64,000 bases of DNA from Kribbella catacumbae DSM 19601 (lineage in GTDB: Bacteria; Actinomycetota; Actinomycetes; Propionibacteriales; Kribbellaceae), in the NCBI RefSeq assembly GCF_000372465.1, contig NZ_AQUZ01000046.1, positions 1 to 64,000 on the forward strand. Reading direction: 5' to 3'. Made by a program: the position numbers and the translations under genes. The notes beneath the pieces are model-generated. The model made no database searches. It was given only the letters and a program-made list of their open reading frames with translations, and was not told the origin of the DNA. Every line of letters starts with the position of its first letter. Position 1 is the stretch's first letter. Below, piece after piece: positions 1 through 9,210 of the stretch.

Positions 1-61
1 GCCACGCTCACGCAGGCCGCGGCCGGCCGCAGAACCGGCACTACTTCCTGTCGGTCGGGAC
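1..61. repeat. Partial copy of a dispersed palindromic element
   Basis: Positions 1-61 align with positions 54731-54790. They share CACGCTCAC, a GGCCG..CCGCAG block, GGCACTA and TCCTGTCGGTCGGGAC, with a few substitutions and small indels. At the other site this stretch is the right half of a 100-nt inverted repeat, so the left arm here presumably lies before the window. It is non-coding. Positions 62-254 between it and the next gene show no gene or clear structure. Confidence 0.7.
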
Positions 62-254
62 ACAACGCGAACCCCAGACCCATTTCCCAACAGGCTCTGT
101 AACCGGCTAGTGGTCGGATCAGGCGCTATCGGGCGGACCCACTGCCGGTCCGGGCCGGCTGGCGCGCCGATCCGGCCAACGCTGCACCTGGTCGGACGTG
201 GATGCCGCCCGCAGGTCCTTGACGAACTGGCGCTCCGTCCACCTGGCTTTGCGT

Positions 255-1841
255 CTAGCGCTGGAGGTGGCGGAGGGCTGCTGTGGTGGGGATGCGGGTG
301 AGTGGGCCGAGCAGGGAGGCGTCGCGGAGGGCTGCGCGGGCGGCGAGGTAGCCGCAGGCTCCGTGGACGCCGGGGCCGGGGTGGATCGCGGAGCTGCCCA
401 GGTACAGGCCAGAGACGACTGTGCGCGGGCTGCCTAGGCCGATCGTTGGGCGGAAGATCAGCTGCTGGTGGAGCTGAGCGGTGCCGCCGCCGAGGGCACC
501 CAGGCCGAGCGAGGCGTTCGCGTGGACGAAGTCGCTCGGCCGCTGCAGGTCCCGGGCGATCACCAGGTCGAGGAAGCCGGGTGCGTGGCGTTCGATGGCG
601 CGGTCCATCCGGCCGGCCAGCTTCTCGGCCGACGCGTCATCGGCCACTCCGCGCGGTAGATGCGAGTAGGCCCAGACGGCCTCGGTACCGGCCGGCGAGC
701 GGGACGCGTCGGCCTTGGTGGTCTGGCCGATCAGCAGGAAAGGTGTCGTGGGCAACCGTCCGGTGTCGAGGTCGGCGCCGACGTGGACCAGCTCGTCCGC
801 AGTACCGCCGAGGTGGACGACTCCGGCTTCGCGGGCCTCGGCGGCGCGCCACGGGATCGGGCCGCTCAGCCGGTAGTTGAGTTTGACCGTCGGGTAGTCC
901 CATTCGAAGTTCTCGAGGTCGCGACGGAGGCCGGCCGGAATGCTTGCTGGCGGCAACAGTTCGCCGTACAGGGCCTGGGCGGAGACGTCCGCGATCACCG
1001 CGCGGCGTACGGCGATCGTCTCGCCACCTGCCGTCCGTACTGCGGTGACCTTGCCGGCCGAGACGTCGATGGCGGTGATCGGCGTACTGGGGATCAAGTC
1101 GGCGCCGGCGTGCTCGGCCCGGCGTACCAGGGCTGACGAGAGGGAGCCCGAACCGCCTTCTGCGACAGGGAAGCCGACGTCCTGGGCGAGCATCGCCAGG
1201 AGCCAGCCCATGGTCCCGCTGACACTGCCGCTCAGCGGGGCATCGGCGTGGAACGCGTTGCCTGCGAGGAGGGCGCGGCCGCGCGGTCCTTCGAAGAGCT
1301 CCTGGCCCATCCGGTGCACCGGCATCGCCATGAAGCGCGCGAATCTGGCCAACTCCCCCGCCGACCCGAGCTTGCGCGCGAGCCGGAGACCGGGAGCCAC
1401 CGGCGGCCAGGAGGTCAGCAACGACTGCAGGAAGGGCGCTCGGATCTTGACGTAGTCCTGGTAGAGCCGCAGCCAGGCGTCGCCGTCCTTCGGGTGATCG
1501 CGCCCGACCGACGCGGCGGTGTCGGCAGGATCCGGGTGGATCGCGGCCGCGTCCTGGTCGTCGGGATCGAGCAGGTGCGCCAGCGCGAGCGGCGCGTGTG
1601 CCCAGCGCAGGCCGAACCTCTCCAGCTCCAGAGCACGCAGTACCGGTGACGCGACGCCGAGTGGATAACTGGAGCTGAACCGATCACTGACCCAGCCGTC
1701 GACGGTCGTAGAGCGCACCGCACCGCCGAACTCGTCAGCAGCTTCGAGCACCAGCACGTCCCAGCCCGCGTCAGCCAGGGCGATCGCACTCACCAGCCCG
1801 TTCGGCCCGGATCCGATCACCACAGCATCAACCACCCGCAT
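255..1841 (-). CDS. FAD-dependent phytoene-dehydrogenase-like oxidoreductase
   Basis: The 528-residue protein opens with an ADP-binding Rossmann motif (VVIGSGPNGLVSAIALADAGW, GxGxxG form) followed by the acidic residue of VLVLEAADEFGGAVRS. This is the N-terminus of the phytoene dehydrogenase/amine-oxidase-like NAD(P)/FAD family. A C-terminal FAD contact is plausible in YLGSSAIHPGPGVHGACGYLAA (residues ~485-510). Length fits the family. The ATG at 1841 places the Rossmann motif at the very N-terminus. Members are often called desaturases, but the substrate cannot be read from sequence. It lies 28 nt after the CitE-like gene on the same strand and may be the last gene of the cluster or an independent unit. 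Confidence 0.85.
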   Translation of the reverse strand: MRVVDAVVIGSGPNGLVSAIALADAGWDVLVLEAADEFGGAVRSTTVDGWVSDRFSSSYPLGVASPVLRALELERFGLRWAHAPLALAHLLDPDDQDAAAIHPDPADTAASVGRDHPKDGDAWLRLYQDYVKIRAPFLQSLLTSWPPVAPGLRLARKLGSAGELARFARFMAMPVHRMGQELFEGPRGRALLAGNAFHADAPLSGSVSGTMGWLLAMLAQDVGFPVAEGGSGSLSSALVRRAEHAGADLIPSTPITAIDVSAGKVTAVRTAGGETIAVRRAVIADVSAQALYGELLPPASIPAGLRRDLENFEWDYPTVKLNYRLSGPIPWRAAEAREAGVVHLGGTADELVHVGADLDTGRLPTTPFLLIGQTTKADASRSPAGTEAVWAYSHLPRGVADDASAEKLAGRMDRAIERHAPGFLDLVIARDLQRPSDFVHANASLGLGALGGGTAQLHQQLIFRPTIGLGSPRTVVSGLYLGSSAIHPGPGVHGACGYLAARAALRDASLLGPLTRIPTTAALRHLQR

Positions 1842-1869
1842 GCGACCGACCTTAGCCGCTCTGCTCCTG

Positions 1870-2691
1870 TCAGAGGTCGATCTTGCTCATCAGGTCGATG
1901 ATTTCGCGGGCGCGGCCGAGCATGGCGGGGTCGACCATCCGGCCGTCGGGGAGCACGATAACGCCGCCCTCGGCGACGCCCGCCTTCTCTACCGCCGCGA
2001 TTAGGGCGGCAGCGTCTGCTACCTGGGTCGCGGACGGCGTGAAGCTCTCGACGATCGCCGGCAGTTGGCGGGGATGGATCGCGCTCCGGCCGACGAAGCC
2101 CAGTGCGCGGCCTTCAAGGCAGGTTCGCCGTAGCCCTTCCTCGTCGTTCACGAACGGATAGACCGACAGCATCGGCGCTCCGAGCCCGGCCGCCCGCGAG
2201 GCCGACACCAACCGGCCGCGAGCCCAGGCCAGCCCTTCCGGTCCGTCCACGCCCAACGAGCTCGACAGATCGGCCTCACCCAGCGCGACCGCGACCACTC
2301 GCGGATCAGCGGTTGCGATCTCGAACGCCCGCTCCAATCCCAGCGGAGATTCGATCAGCGCGGTGATCTTTGCCGAGGGCACCTGGTCGAGTACCCGCCG
2401 GACATCATCGGCGCTCTCCACCTTCGGCAACCGCACCCGCGCATCCGGTACTGCGGCCAGCGCCGCAAGGTCGTCCTCGATCCACGGCGTCCCCGGCGCG
2501 TTCACCCGGACCTCGACCGACGTCCTCCCGGTGAACGCCGCTATCCAGGCGATCGCCCAACCACGCGCGTCCGCCTTGTCGTCGACCGGTACTGCGTCCT
2601 CCAGGTCGAACACCACCAGATCGGGGCCAGAGGCAACAGCCTTCGCGAACCGATCCGGCCGGTTGGCCGGTACATAAAGAGCGGTGAGCAC
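1870..2691 (-). CDS. CitE-like HpcH/HpaI-family CoA-ester lyase
   Basis: The 273-residue protein is of CitE/malyl-CoA lyase type. It has the N-terminal YVPANRPDRF, the family signature VVFDLEDAVP, VRLPKVESADD, ALIESPLGLERA, and the C-terminal AIHPRQ that in the family helps bind metal and CoA ester. Such enzymes split or form 3-hydroxyacyl-CoA bonds (citryl-, malyl- or methylmalyl-CoA). GTG at 2691 is the base directly after the TAG of the CoA transferase gene (2692-2694), so the two are translationally coupled. A transferase feeding a lyase suggests activation of an organic acid as its CoA ester and then cleavage. The substrate is unknown. Confidence 0.85.
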   Translation of the reverse strand: MLTALYVPANRPDRFAKAVASGPDLVVFDLEDAVPVDDKADARGWAIAWIAAFTGRTSVEVRVNAPGTPWIEDDLAALAAVPDARVRLPKVESADDVRRVLDQVPSAKITALIESPLGLERAFEIATADPRVVAVALGEADLSSSLGVDGPEGLAWARGRLVSASRAAGLGAPMLSVYPFVNDEEGLRRTCLEGRALGFVGRSAIHPRQLPAIVESFTPSATQVADAAALIAAVEKAGVAEGGVIVLPDGRMVDPAMLGRAREIIDLMSKIDL

Positions 2692-3879
2692 CTAGACAAC
2701 TCCAGCTTCACGCAATGCGGCAAGTTGCTCGGGTGAAACGCCGATCTCGGCCAGCACCGCATCGGTGTCCGCACCGTGCGGGCGGCCCGGCCAGCGGATC
2801 GAGCCGGGCGACTCGGACAACCGGAACAGGACGTTCTGCATCTGCACCGGGCCACCGAGTTCCTCGTCGTCCACCTCGACGATCGTGTTCAGCGCGGCGT
2901 ACTGCGGATCGGTGACGATGCCGCGGATGTCATGGACCGGCCCGACCGCGGCTTCGGCCTTCTCGAAGGCGATCATCACCTCGTCCAGGGAGCGCTCTCC
3001 GATCCAGCCACCCACGGCATCGTCCAACTCGTCCGCATGCTCGGCGCGCTCCCGGCCGGTCCCGAACCACGGCTGCGCAACGAGATCGGGCCGGCCGACC
3101 AGCGTGACGACCCGCTCCGCGATGCTCTGCGAGCTAGTGGAGACGGCCACCCAGCGACCATCGGCGGTCCGGTAGACGTTGCGCGGAGCATTGTTCGACG
3201 AGCGGTTGCCGAGTCGCGGCTGCACGTACCCGGTCTGCTGGTACGCCGTGATCTGACCACCGAGCATCATCAGAATCGGTTCGATGATCGCCATGTCGAT
3301 CACCTGGCCGGCGCCTGACTGATCGCGCTCTCGCAGGGCCACCAGTACGGCGTACGCGGTCGCCAGCGCCGTGATGCCATCGGCGAGACCGAAGGGCGGC
3401 AGCGTCGGCGGTCCGTCGGGCTCCCCCGTGACCGCGGCGAAGCCACTCATTGCCTCGGCCAACGACCCGAAGCCGGGCCGGCTCGACCACGGTCCGACCT
3501 GACCGAAGGCGGTCACCCGCGCGATCACCAGGCGCGGGTTGGCCTCGAGCAGCACGTCCGGACCGAGTCCCCAACGCTCCAGGGTGCCCGGGCGGAAGTT
3601 CTCCACCAGGACGTCGTTCGCACGGACCAGGTCGAGGAACACGTCACGACCCTGGGACAGGTCGAGCGTCGCGAGCCGCTTGTTCCGGCCGAGCGTCTTG
3701 AACCAGAGCCCGACACCGTTCTTGCTCGTTCCATGTGTCCGAGCCGCGTCCGGGCGCGAGGGGTGCTCGATCTTCGTCACGTCCGCGCCGAAGTCGCCGA
3801 GGAACGTCGCCGCCAGCGGCCCCGCGAACAGCGTCGCCGCCTCCAGCACCTTCACACCTTCGAGTGGCGCCGGCCTCAT
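2692..3879 (-). CDS. CaiB/BaiF family (class III) CoA transferase
   Basis: The 395-residue protein begins MRPAPLEGVKVLEAATLFAGP and continues with FLGDFGADVTKIEHPS and DVLVENFRPGTLERWGLG, the hallmark of family III CoA transferases. The catalytic aspartate is probably the one in PPFGLADGITAL. The family moves CoA between acyl-CoA and a free carboxylate. The ATG at 3879 is chosen because the family N-terminus begins there and a GAGG/AGGA-type ribosome site lies just upstream. A longer open frame upstream lies inside the neighbouring gene and encodes nothing family-like. The gene follows the fusion gene by 28 nt and is coupled to the lyase downstream. Confidence 0.87.
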   Translation of the reverse strand: MRPAPLEGVKVLEAATLFAGPLAATFLGDFGADVTKIEHPSRPDAARTHGTSKNGVGLWFKTLGRNKRLATLDLSQGRDVFLDLVRANDVLVENFRPGTLERWGLGPDVLLEANPRLVIARVTAFGQVGPWSSRPGFGSLAEAMSGFAAVTGEPDGPPTLPPFGLADGITALATAYAVLVALRERDQSGAGQVIDMAIIEPILMMLGGQITAYQQTGYVQPRLGNRSSNNAPRNVYRTADGRWVAVSTSSQSIAERVVTLVGRPDLVAQPWFGTGRERAEHADELDDAVGGWIGERSLDEVMIAFEKAEAAVGPVHDIRGIVTDPQYAALNTIVEVDDEELGGPVQMQNVLFRLSESPGSIRWPGRPHGADTDAVLAEIGVSPEQLAALREAGVV

Positions 3880-3907
3880 CCCGTCCTGCCTCTCAGAAGT
3901 CCAGGTC

Positions 3908-5899
3908 TCATCCCGCGCACCGGAAGCCGATGGTCTCCGAGCGATCCAGCCCGCCACCGGTGAGCACCAGCTTGAAGCTGACCTCCGGCTCCTGCGGGCC
4001 ACCGTCGGCGTACCAGTCGGAGCCCTCGGCAACGAAGTACGAGCCGCCCTTGAGGATGCAGAACCGGCTGCGGCCGTCGCGGTGCTCGCTCTCGGTCAGG
4101 TTCCAGACCAAGGGTTCCAAGCGGCTGAAGCCATCCAGACCAGCGGCTACCTGCCACTCGTCCTCGGTCGGCAGCCGGCCACCGCGCCAGGCCGCGTAGG
4201 CCCGGGCGTCCGGCAGGTCGACATAGGTCACCGGCTGGTCCTCGGTGCCGGCCACGGGAGCGCCGTCGACCCAGTGCGCGAGGAACCTGTTCGCCACCTT
4301 CGGCCGGTACTTCGTCGCCTTCAGGAACTCCGCGTACTCCGCGTTGGTGACCTCGCGGACCGCGACAGAGATCCCAGAGAGCGCGATCTCGCGCTGCACC
4401 GTCTGGAGGTCGTGCAGCCGAGGAGGCAACGGCTTCCACTCCTCCACGTACGGCGCCTGGTCGTACAACCCGGTCTCGCGCCGCCGGTGCCGAACCGTCA
4501 GAGAGCGCTCCCCGGCCGGTACTTCGACCGTCCCGCCGATCGTCGCCGCACCAGAGACCTCCGGCACGGCAACTCGGACAGCGGGTGACATTGGGAACGC
4601 CGAGTCCTTCACGTGCGGGCGCGACATCGAGCCCAGTCGGCGCGCGGTCGCCCGGCAGGTCGGTCCGGCCGTGGCACCGACGCGGACCACGCCGGCCACC
4701 CCACGCCCGGGCACGACCAGGTGGACGCCGTCGTCGTCGGAGGTGATCGGCACGCCCGACGTCACGTCGTACCAGTCGCCGACCTGGTCCTCGGAGCGCA
4801 GTACGACGCCCTCGAAGTCCTCCTCGTCGCGGTTGATCAGGGTCCAGAAGGTGACGTCGGCCAGTTCGAACCGCGAGCCGAAGACACCATGCTCGCGAGC
4901 CTTGTCCGGGATCTCCGGTGTCAGCGGGATCCAGTCGCCGCCGATCAGGATCGGCGAGAACGCTCTCTGCGCCGCGACCATCCGGCGCAGCGTCGCGCGA
5001 TCCCGGGCGTTCCAGCCGACCCAGGCCGAGAACACCGACTCCCAGACCAGGATGCCGACGCCGTTCACCCAGGCCGACTGCAGTTCGTCGCTGTGATCGC
5101 GATTCCAGCGGCGGGTGTGATGCATCATGTGCCGGCGCTCGAACAGGTGCGCCCGCAGTACGCCGGGCGCCCGGGTGTCGGCGAACCACTGAGCCCAGGA
5201 CAGCGCATGGTCGCCGATCCTTGCCAGCGGCAACCGTGATTCGCCTTCCAGCGCGATCGCCGGGTTGGCCCGGCGCAGCGGCCGGGTGAAGCCCGGGTCG
5301 GCCTCCTTCAGAGTGTCGAGAAAGGCGCCATCGGCCCCGAAATCGGCAACCAGGGCAGCGAATTCGTCACCGTCGGGACGGACAGCGCGACGGGTGCCGA
5401 CGTCCCACGGGTTGTAGTCGAAGAAGACCTTGAGCCCGAGCCGGTGCAGATCGTCGACCAGTTGCCGAAGGCCCGGAACGTCGCGGTAGAAGTCGAACTG
5501 GTTGCGCGAGTCGATCCCGATCACCGGGTAGGCGTGCCACAGCACCACCGCGTCGTACCCGCCGAAGTCGTCGATCCCGTGCTGGACGAACTTCTCCGGG
5601 GTGAAGACGCCGGCGTCGACGTCGTACAGCTGGTCGTCCCAGAGCCAGACGAGCGCCACCGAGTACGCCGTCTGGGTCCACTCGCGCCCGGGCTCCTCGT
5701 AGTGCGAGCCACCGTCGTACGCCGTCCGGTCGTAGGCACCCATCAGCCACTCGGCCAGCTTGCCGCGCCAGCGGGGCAGGTCGGTCGGGTCCTCCGGGGC
5801 ACCGAGGATCTTGGCATCGTCGAGGAAGGCCAGCTCGGCCCGCAGGCCGAGATCGACCTTCGCGGGCTGATCGATCGGCCTGGGCTCGAGGGGGTTCAC
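3908..5899 (-). CDS. Glycoside-hydrolase-like barrel fused to an FGE/sulfatase-modifying-factor-like domain
   Basis: The predicted protein has 663 residues. The first ~400 look like a TIM-barrel sugar enzyme: [45 protein letters not shown], then [12 protein letters not shown] with an acidic residue where retaining galactosidase-like enzymes keep theirs, then a beta-rich segment. The last ~180 residues are FGE-sulfatase/SUMF1-like: [64 protein letters not shown] and the terminal ETIGFRCAG. Cysteines in this domain appear only in FCILKGG and FRCAG, so the FGE catalytic pair looks absent; the domain may bind rather than oxidise. GTG at 5899 overlaps the kinase stop (GTGA) and follows a CGGAGG site. 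There is no signal peptide, so it is probably cytosolic. Confidence 0.75.
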   Translation of the reverse strand: MNPLEPRPIDQPAKVDLGLRAELAFLDDAKILGAPEDPTDLPRWRGKLAEWLMGAYDRTAYDGGSHYEEPGREWTQTAYSVALVWLWDDQLYDVDAGVFTPEKFVQHGIDDFGGYDAVVLWHAYPVIGIDSRNQFDFYRDVPGLRQLVDDLHRLGLKVFFDYNPWDVGTRRAVRPDGDEFAALVADFGADGAFLDTLKEADPGFTRPLRRANPAIALEGESRLPLARIGDHALSWAQWFADTRAPGVLRAHLFERRHMMHHTRRWNRDHSDELQSAWVNGVGILVWESVFSAWVGWNARDRATLRRMVAAQRAFSPILIGGDWIPLTPEIPDKAREHGVFGSRFELADVTFWTLINRDEEDFEGVVLRSEDQVGDWYDVTSGVPITSDDDGVHLVVPGRGVAGVVRVGATAGPTCRATARRLGSMSRPHVKDSAFPMSPAVRVAVPEVSGAATIGGTVEVPAGERSLTVRHRRRETGLYDQAPYVEEWKPLPPRLHDLQTVQREIALSGISVAVREVTNAEYAEFLKATKYRPKVANRFLAHWVDGAPVAGTEDQPVTYVDLPDARAYAAWRGGRLPTEDEWQVAAGLDGFSRLEPLVWNLTESEHRDGRSRFCILKGGSYFVAEGSDWYADGGPQEPEVSFKLVLTGGGLDRSETIGFRCAG

Positions 5900-6780
5900 A
5901 GGTATACCTCCGCACAACGCGCGTCGATGACTTCCCCGTGAGGCACCGAGGGGATCGCCCCTGCGGTTTGAACGCTCAATGAAGCAGCAACGTTAGCGCG
6001 TCGGACCGCATTCGTCAGGTCGCGGGCTGTAGTTGACTGGGCAGCCAAGGTCGCGGCGAGGACTCCGCAGAAGGTGTCCCCCGCGGCCGTCGTGTCCACG
6101 ACCTCGACCGACACGCCCGGGACACGGATCTCCGCGGCATCCCGGGACAGGATCACCGCGCCCTCGGCCCCGAGCGTCACCACCGCGGCCGGCACCCGGT
6201 CGAGCAACGCCGAGTACTTCGGACCCGCCACCGCCTCGGCCTCCGTCTCGTTCACGACCAGCAGGTCGACCTGCGCGAGCAGTTCGTCGGGCAGTTCGGC
6301 AGCCGGTGCCGCGTTGAGGATGAAGTACACACTCGCCTCGGCCGCCGCCTGAACCGTGGCGAACGGGATCTCCAATTGGGAAAGGACGATTTTCGCCTTG
6401 CCCACGGCATCCAGCGCCTCCGCTGACAGCTTCAGCTCGGCGTTGGCCGACGGCGCGACGACGATCGCGTTCTCCCCGTCGGCGGCGACGGTGATGATCG
6501 CAGTACCGGTCGGGCTGTCGGAGGTCGAGACCAGCGAGAGGTCTACTCCGGAGTCGCCGAGGGCCGCGCGCAACAGGGCACCGCCGTCGTCCGCGCCGAG
6601 CGAGGCGACGAACGCCGTCGAGGCGCCGGCCCGTGCCGACGCGACCGCCTGATTGGCCCCCTTGCCGCCGGGGCCGCGGGTCAGGCCGCTCGCCAGCAGC
6701 GTCTCGCCGGGTCGTGGGATCCGCGGGACCGGTAGTACCAGATCCACGTTCGCGCTGCCCACGACTACGACCTCAGCCAC
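5896..6780 (-). CDS. Ribokinase-like PfkB-family carbohydrate kinase
   Basis: The 294-residue protein has the PfkB N-terminal signature ([23 protein letters not shown], then [15 protein letters not shown]) and the C-terminal [15 protein letters not shown] containing the catalytic aspartate and anion hole. It also has [11 protein letters not shown], typical of ribokinase. The role would be ATP-dependent phosphorylation of a free sugar, most likely ribose or a similar pentose. GTG at 6780 is chosen because the family begins there, a GAAGGGG site precedes it, and it overlaps the preceding stop by 8 nt. Longer upstream frame is inside the ADP-ribosylglycohydrolase gene. Its position right after two ADP-ribosylglycohydrolase genes supports a ribose-salvage role by inference. 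Confidence 0.88.
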   Translation of the reverse strand: MAEVVVVGSANVDLVLPVPRIPRPGETLLASGLTRGPGGKGANQAVASARAGASTAFVASLGADDGGALLRAALGDSGVDLSLVSTSDSPTGTAIITVAADGENAIVVAPSANAELKLSAEALDAVGKAKIVLSQLEIPFATVQAAAEASVYFILNAAPAAELPDELLAQVDLLVVNETEAEAVAGPKYSALLDRVPAAVVTLGAEGAVILSRDAAEIRVPGVSVEVVDTTAAGDTFCGVLAATLAAQSTTARDLTNAVRRANVAASLSVQTAGAIPSVPHGEVIDARCAEVYL

Positions 6781-8077
6781 GCCGAGCCCCTTCCGCCTTC
6801 TGTGCTGCCACCGTCCGTGCCGCCAACTCGTCGATCGCCACCTGGTCCATCCCGGGCAGGCTGGTCGCCAGCCGGTTGTCCAGCGGTCCGGCCCACTCTG
6901 CCGGAACGCCGAGCACCGCGCCAAGCACGGCACCGACCGTGGCGCCGGCCGAGTCGGTGTCCCAGCCGCCCATCACCGCACGGCCGATCCCGGTCGCGAA
7001 GTCCGGCGCCGTCAGTGCGTACGCGGTGAGCGCGCTGTTGTTCACCGAGTGCACCCAATGCAGCTGCCCGTACTGCGCGTGCAACGCGTCGAGAGCCTCG
7101 TCCAAACCGGTTCCCGCCAGAGCCAAACCGAACCGCACCGCCCTCGCCAGTTCACCGTCGGGGTTGATCGCCTGCAGCCCGGATTCTGCTACGCCGACGG
7201 GGTCGTCGAGCACCATCGCGGCGGCCGACATCGCGGCTACCCAGATCGCGCCGTCGACGCCCGCACCCGTGTGGCTGAGCCTGGCATCTGCCAATGCAAG
7301 CCGTGCGGCCGCGCTCCGATCTCCCGGATTCACCCAGCCGTACACGTCGGTCCGGATCTGTGCCCCGATCCACTCCCGGAACGGATTCCGCACCAGCGCC
7401 GCCCGCAACGGATCCACGCCGTCGAGCAGGTTCCGGTAGGCCACCCGCTCGGCCGTGAACACCCGTCCCGCCGGCAGATCGTTCAGCCAAGCCAACGCCA
7501 CGTCCTCGGTGGTCAGCCCGTCCCCATGCTGCTCCACCAGTTGCAACGCCAGAATCGCAAAGTTCAGATCATCGTCCTCAGGCATCCCGTCGATGACTTC
7601 CCTGAGGCTGGTGGGCTTGGACCGCCTGTTCCACGGCCACCGCCCCAGCACCTCCTCCGGCACCCCCACCGCCGTCACGTACTGCCTCAGCGGCCACTGC
7701 CCAGAGCTCTGAAGAATCTCCCGAATCCCCTCCCGCGGAATCTTCTCCACCGGCTTCCCGAGCAGGTTTCCCGCGGCCCGCCCCAGCCAGGCATTCAACA
7801 CCCGCCGCTCCGGCGCATTGCCCAGCAGCGGGAGTTCCGGGATCACCGGTGCGACCCACTCCACAGCCCGTCGGTCAAGCTCGTCCAGCAACTCCCGGGC
7901 CAGCGCACGCAGCTCGGCGCCGGCCGGTTTGTCCGAGGCGCCTGACGCCGGAGCGGTCGTCGTACCGCCTGCGGATTGCCAGCGGTCGGCGACGTCCGTG
8001 ACATCGACGCCCTCGGCGGTGGATTGGACCAATTGGTGCGGGAGCAGGTCCTCCGGTTGCACCCAGGTCATTCTCAT
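6773..8077 (-). CDS. ADP-ribosylglycohydrolase-family protein (long paralogue)
   Basis: The 434-residue protein carries the two metal-binding motifs of the ADP-ribosylglycohydrolase (DraG/ARH) superfamily: MPEDDDLNFAIL and, near the C-terminus, GGWDTDSAGATVGAVLGAVLG. The middle RAAGNLLGKPVEKI is the family G-x-x-x-G region. Residues 1-130 are an extra N-terminal part not found in the short paralogue. Members hydrolyse N- or O-glycosidic bonds of ADP-ribose conjugates, and some bacterial ones act on small ribosides. ATG at 8077 overlaps the TGA of the upstream paralogue by 4 nt (ATGA). The acidic metal ligands look intact, so it is likely active. The substrate is inferred only from the transport and kinase genes. 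Confidence 0.85.
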   Translation of the reverse strand: MRMTWVQPEDLLPHQLVQSTAEGVDVTDVADRWQSAGGTTTAPASGASDKPAGAELRALARELLDELDRRAVEWVAPVIPELPLLGNAPERRVLNAWLGRAAGNLLGKPVEKIPREGIREILQSSGQWPLRQYVTAVGVPEEVLGRWPWNRRSKPTSLREVIDGMPEDDDLNFAILALQLVEQHGDGLTTEDVALAWLNDLPAGRVFTAERVAYRNLLDGVDPLRAALVRNPFREWIGAQIRTDVYGWVNPGDRSAAARLALADARLSHTGAGVDGAIWVAAMSAAAMVLDDPVGVAESGLQAINPDGELARAVRFGLALAGTGLDEALDALHAQYGQLHWVHSVNNSALTAYALTAPDFATGIGRAVMGGWDTDSAGATVGAVLGAVLGVPAEWAGPLDNRLATSLPGMDQVAIDELAARTVAAQKAEGARRG

Positions 8078-9210
8078 CGAGTCAGTCTCTCCAACGTTTC
8101 ACTCCGGCGCTCGAGACGACGCGCGTCGGCTTCGTGCAACTCCACCGCGACCGACGCCATCACCCGCCCCGGTTCCTCCAGATCCGTCTTGCTCGCCTCC
8201 GCGATCACGGAGGCCCATTCCTCCGGTACGCCGCCCAGCCCGCTCAGCGCACCCGTGATCGCCCCCGCCATCGACGCGATCGAGTCCGCATCACGCCCAT
8301 AGTTGGTGCCACCCAGCACGGCTTCCCGAACATCCCCACCGGACACCAGGACGAAACCCAGCGCGACCGGCAATTCCTCGATCGCCTTCGTCCGGCTCGG
8401 CCGGCGCGCGTCCAGCGACTGATTCCGGTACTCCGGTCCGACCGTGTCGAACGGCTCGACCGCCTTCCGCAGTACCGGGATCGCCGACTCCCAATCGCTC
8501 AACCCGTCGGCCGCCGACGCCACCGCCTCGACCGCGGTGCGAGTACCGTCCTTCGCCAGCTCCAGCGCCGCCGCGACCGCCGACGAAGCCGTTGCCTCAG
8601 GCATCATCGCGGCCGCGACCGCCGCGGCGAACACCCCGGCGGCCTCCCGCCCGTAGCTCGACTGATGCGCGCCGGCCAGGTCGATCGCCTCGGCGTAGGC
8701 CCCGGCGGGATCACCGGCATTGGCGATCCCGACCGGCGCCACGTACATCGCCGCACCACAGTTCACGATGTTGCCGACACCCGCCTCACGCGGGTCGACA
8801 TGCCCGTAGTGCAACCGGGCGACCAGCCACTTCTCGGCCAGGAACACGCGCTGCAGCAGCAACGCCTCGGTCTCCAGCTCCGGGATCCAGCGCTTCTCGG
8901 TCAGCAGCTTGGGCACCAGCGACTCCGCGATCGCGTACGCGTCCAGGTGCTCGCGGCGTTCGTCGTACACCTCGACCAGCGCATGCGTCATCAATGTGTC
9001 GTCGGTGATGTGCCCGTCGCCCTTGTGGTACGGCGCGATCGGGCGCGCGTTGCGCCAGTCGTCGTACCACGGGCCGACGATGCCGGTCACCCAGCCGCCA
9101 TGCCGTTCCCGGATCGCCTCCGGGGTCCAGCCCTCGACGGCACCGCCGATCGCGTCACCGACCGCGGAGCCGACGAGCGCCCCTACCGACCTCTGCTCCA
9201 GTGCCGACAT
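8074..9210 (-). CDS. ADP-ribosylglycohydrolase-family protein (short paralogue)
   Basis: The 378-residue protein starts MSALEQRSVGALVGSAVGDAIGG, the classic ARH N-terminus, followed by DGHITDDTLMTHAL (metal ligands TDDT) and GGTNYGRDADSIASMAGAITGAL (second ligand set). Motifs are intact. Its ATG at 9210-9208 shares one base with the TGA of the binding-protein gene (9212-9210), so the two are translationally coupled. The upstream extension of the frame lies inside that gene and is ignored. Having two divergent ARH proteins side by side suggests sequential steps, or two substrates such as alpha and beta anomers. No secretion signal is present, so it acts on imported compounds. Confidence 0.88.
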   Translation of the reverse strand: MSALEQRSVGALVGSAVGDAIGGAVEGWTPEAIRERHGGWVTGIVGPWYDDWRNARPIAPYHKGDGHITDDTLMTHALVEVYDERREHLDAYAIAESLVPKLLTEKRWIPELETEALLLQRVFLAEKWLVARLHYGHVDPREAGVGNIVNCGAAMYVAPVGIANAGDPAGAYAEAIDLAGAHQSSYGREAAGVFAAAVAAAMMPEATASSAVAAALELAKDGTRTAVEAVASAADGLSDWESAIPVLRKAVEPFDTVGPEYRNQSLDARRPSRTKAIEELPVALGFVLVSGGDVREAVLGGTNYGRDADSIASMAGAITGALSGLGGVPEEWASVIAEASKTDLEEPGRVMASVAVELHEADARRLERRSETLERLTR

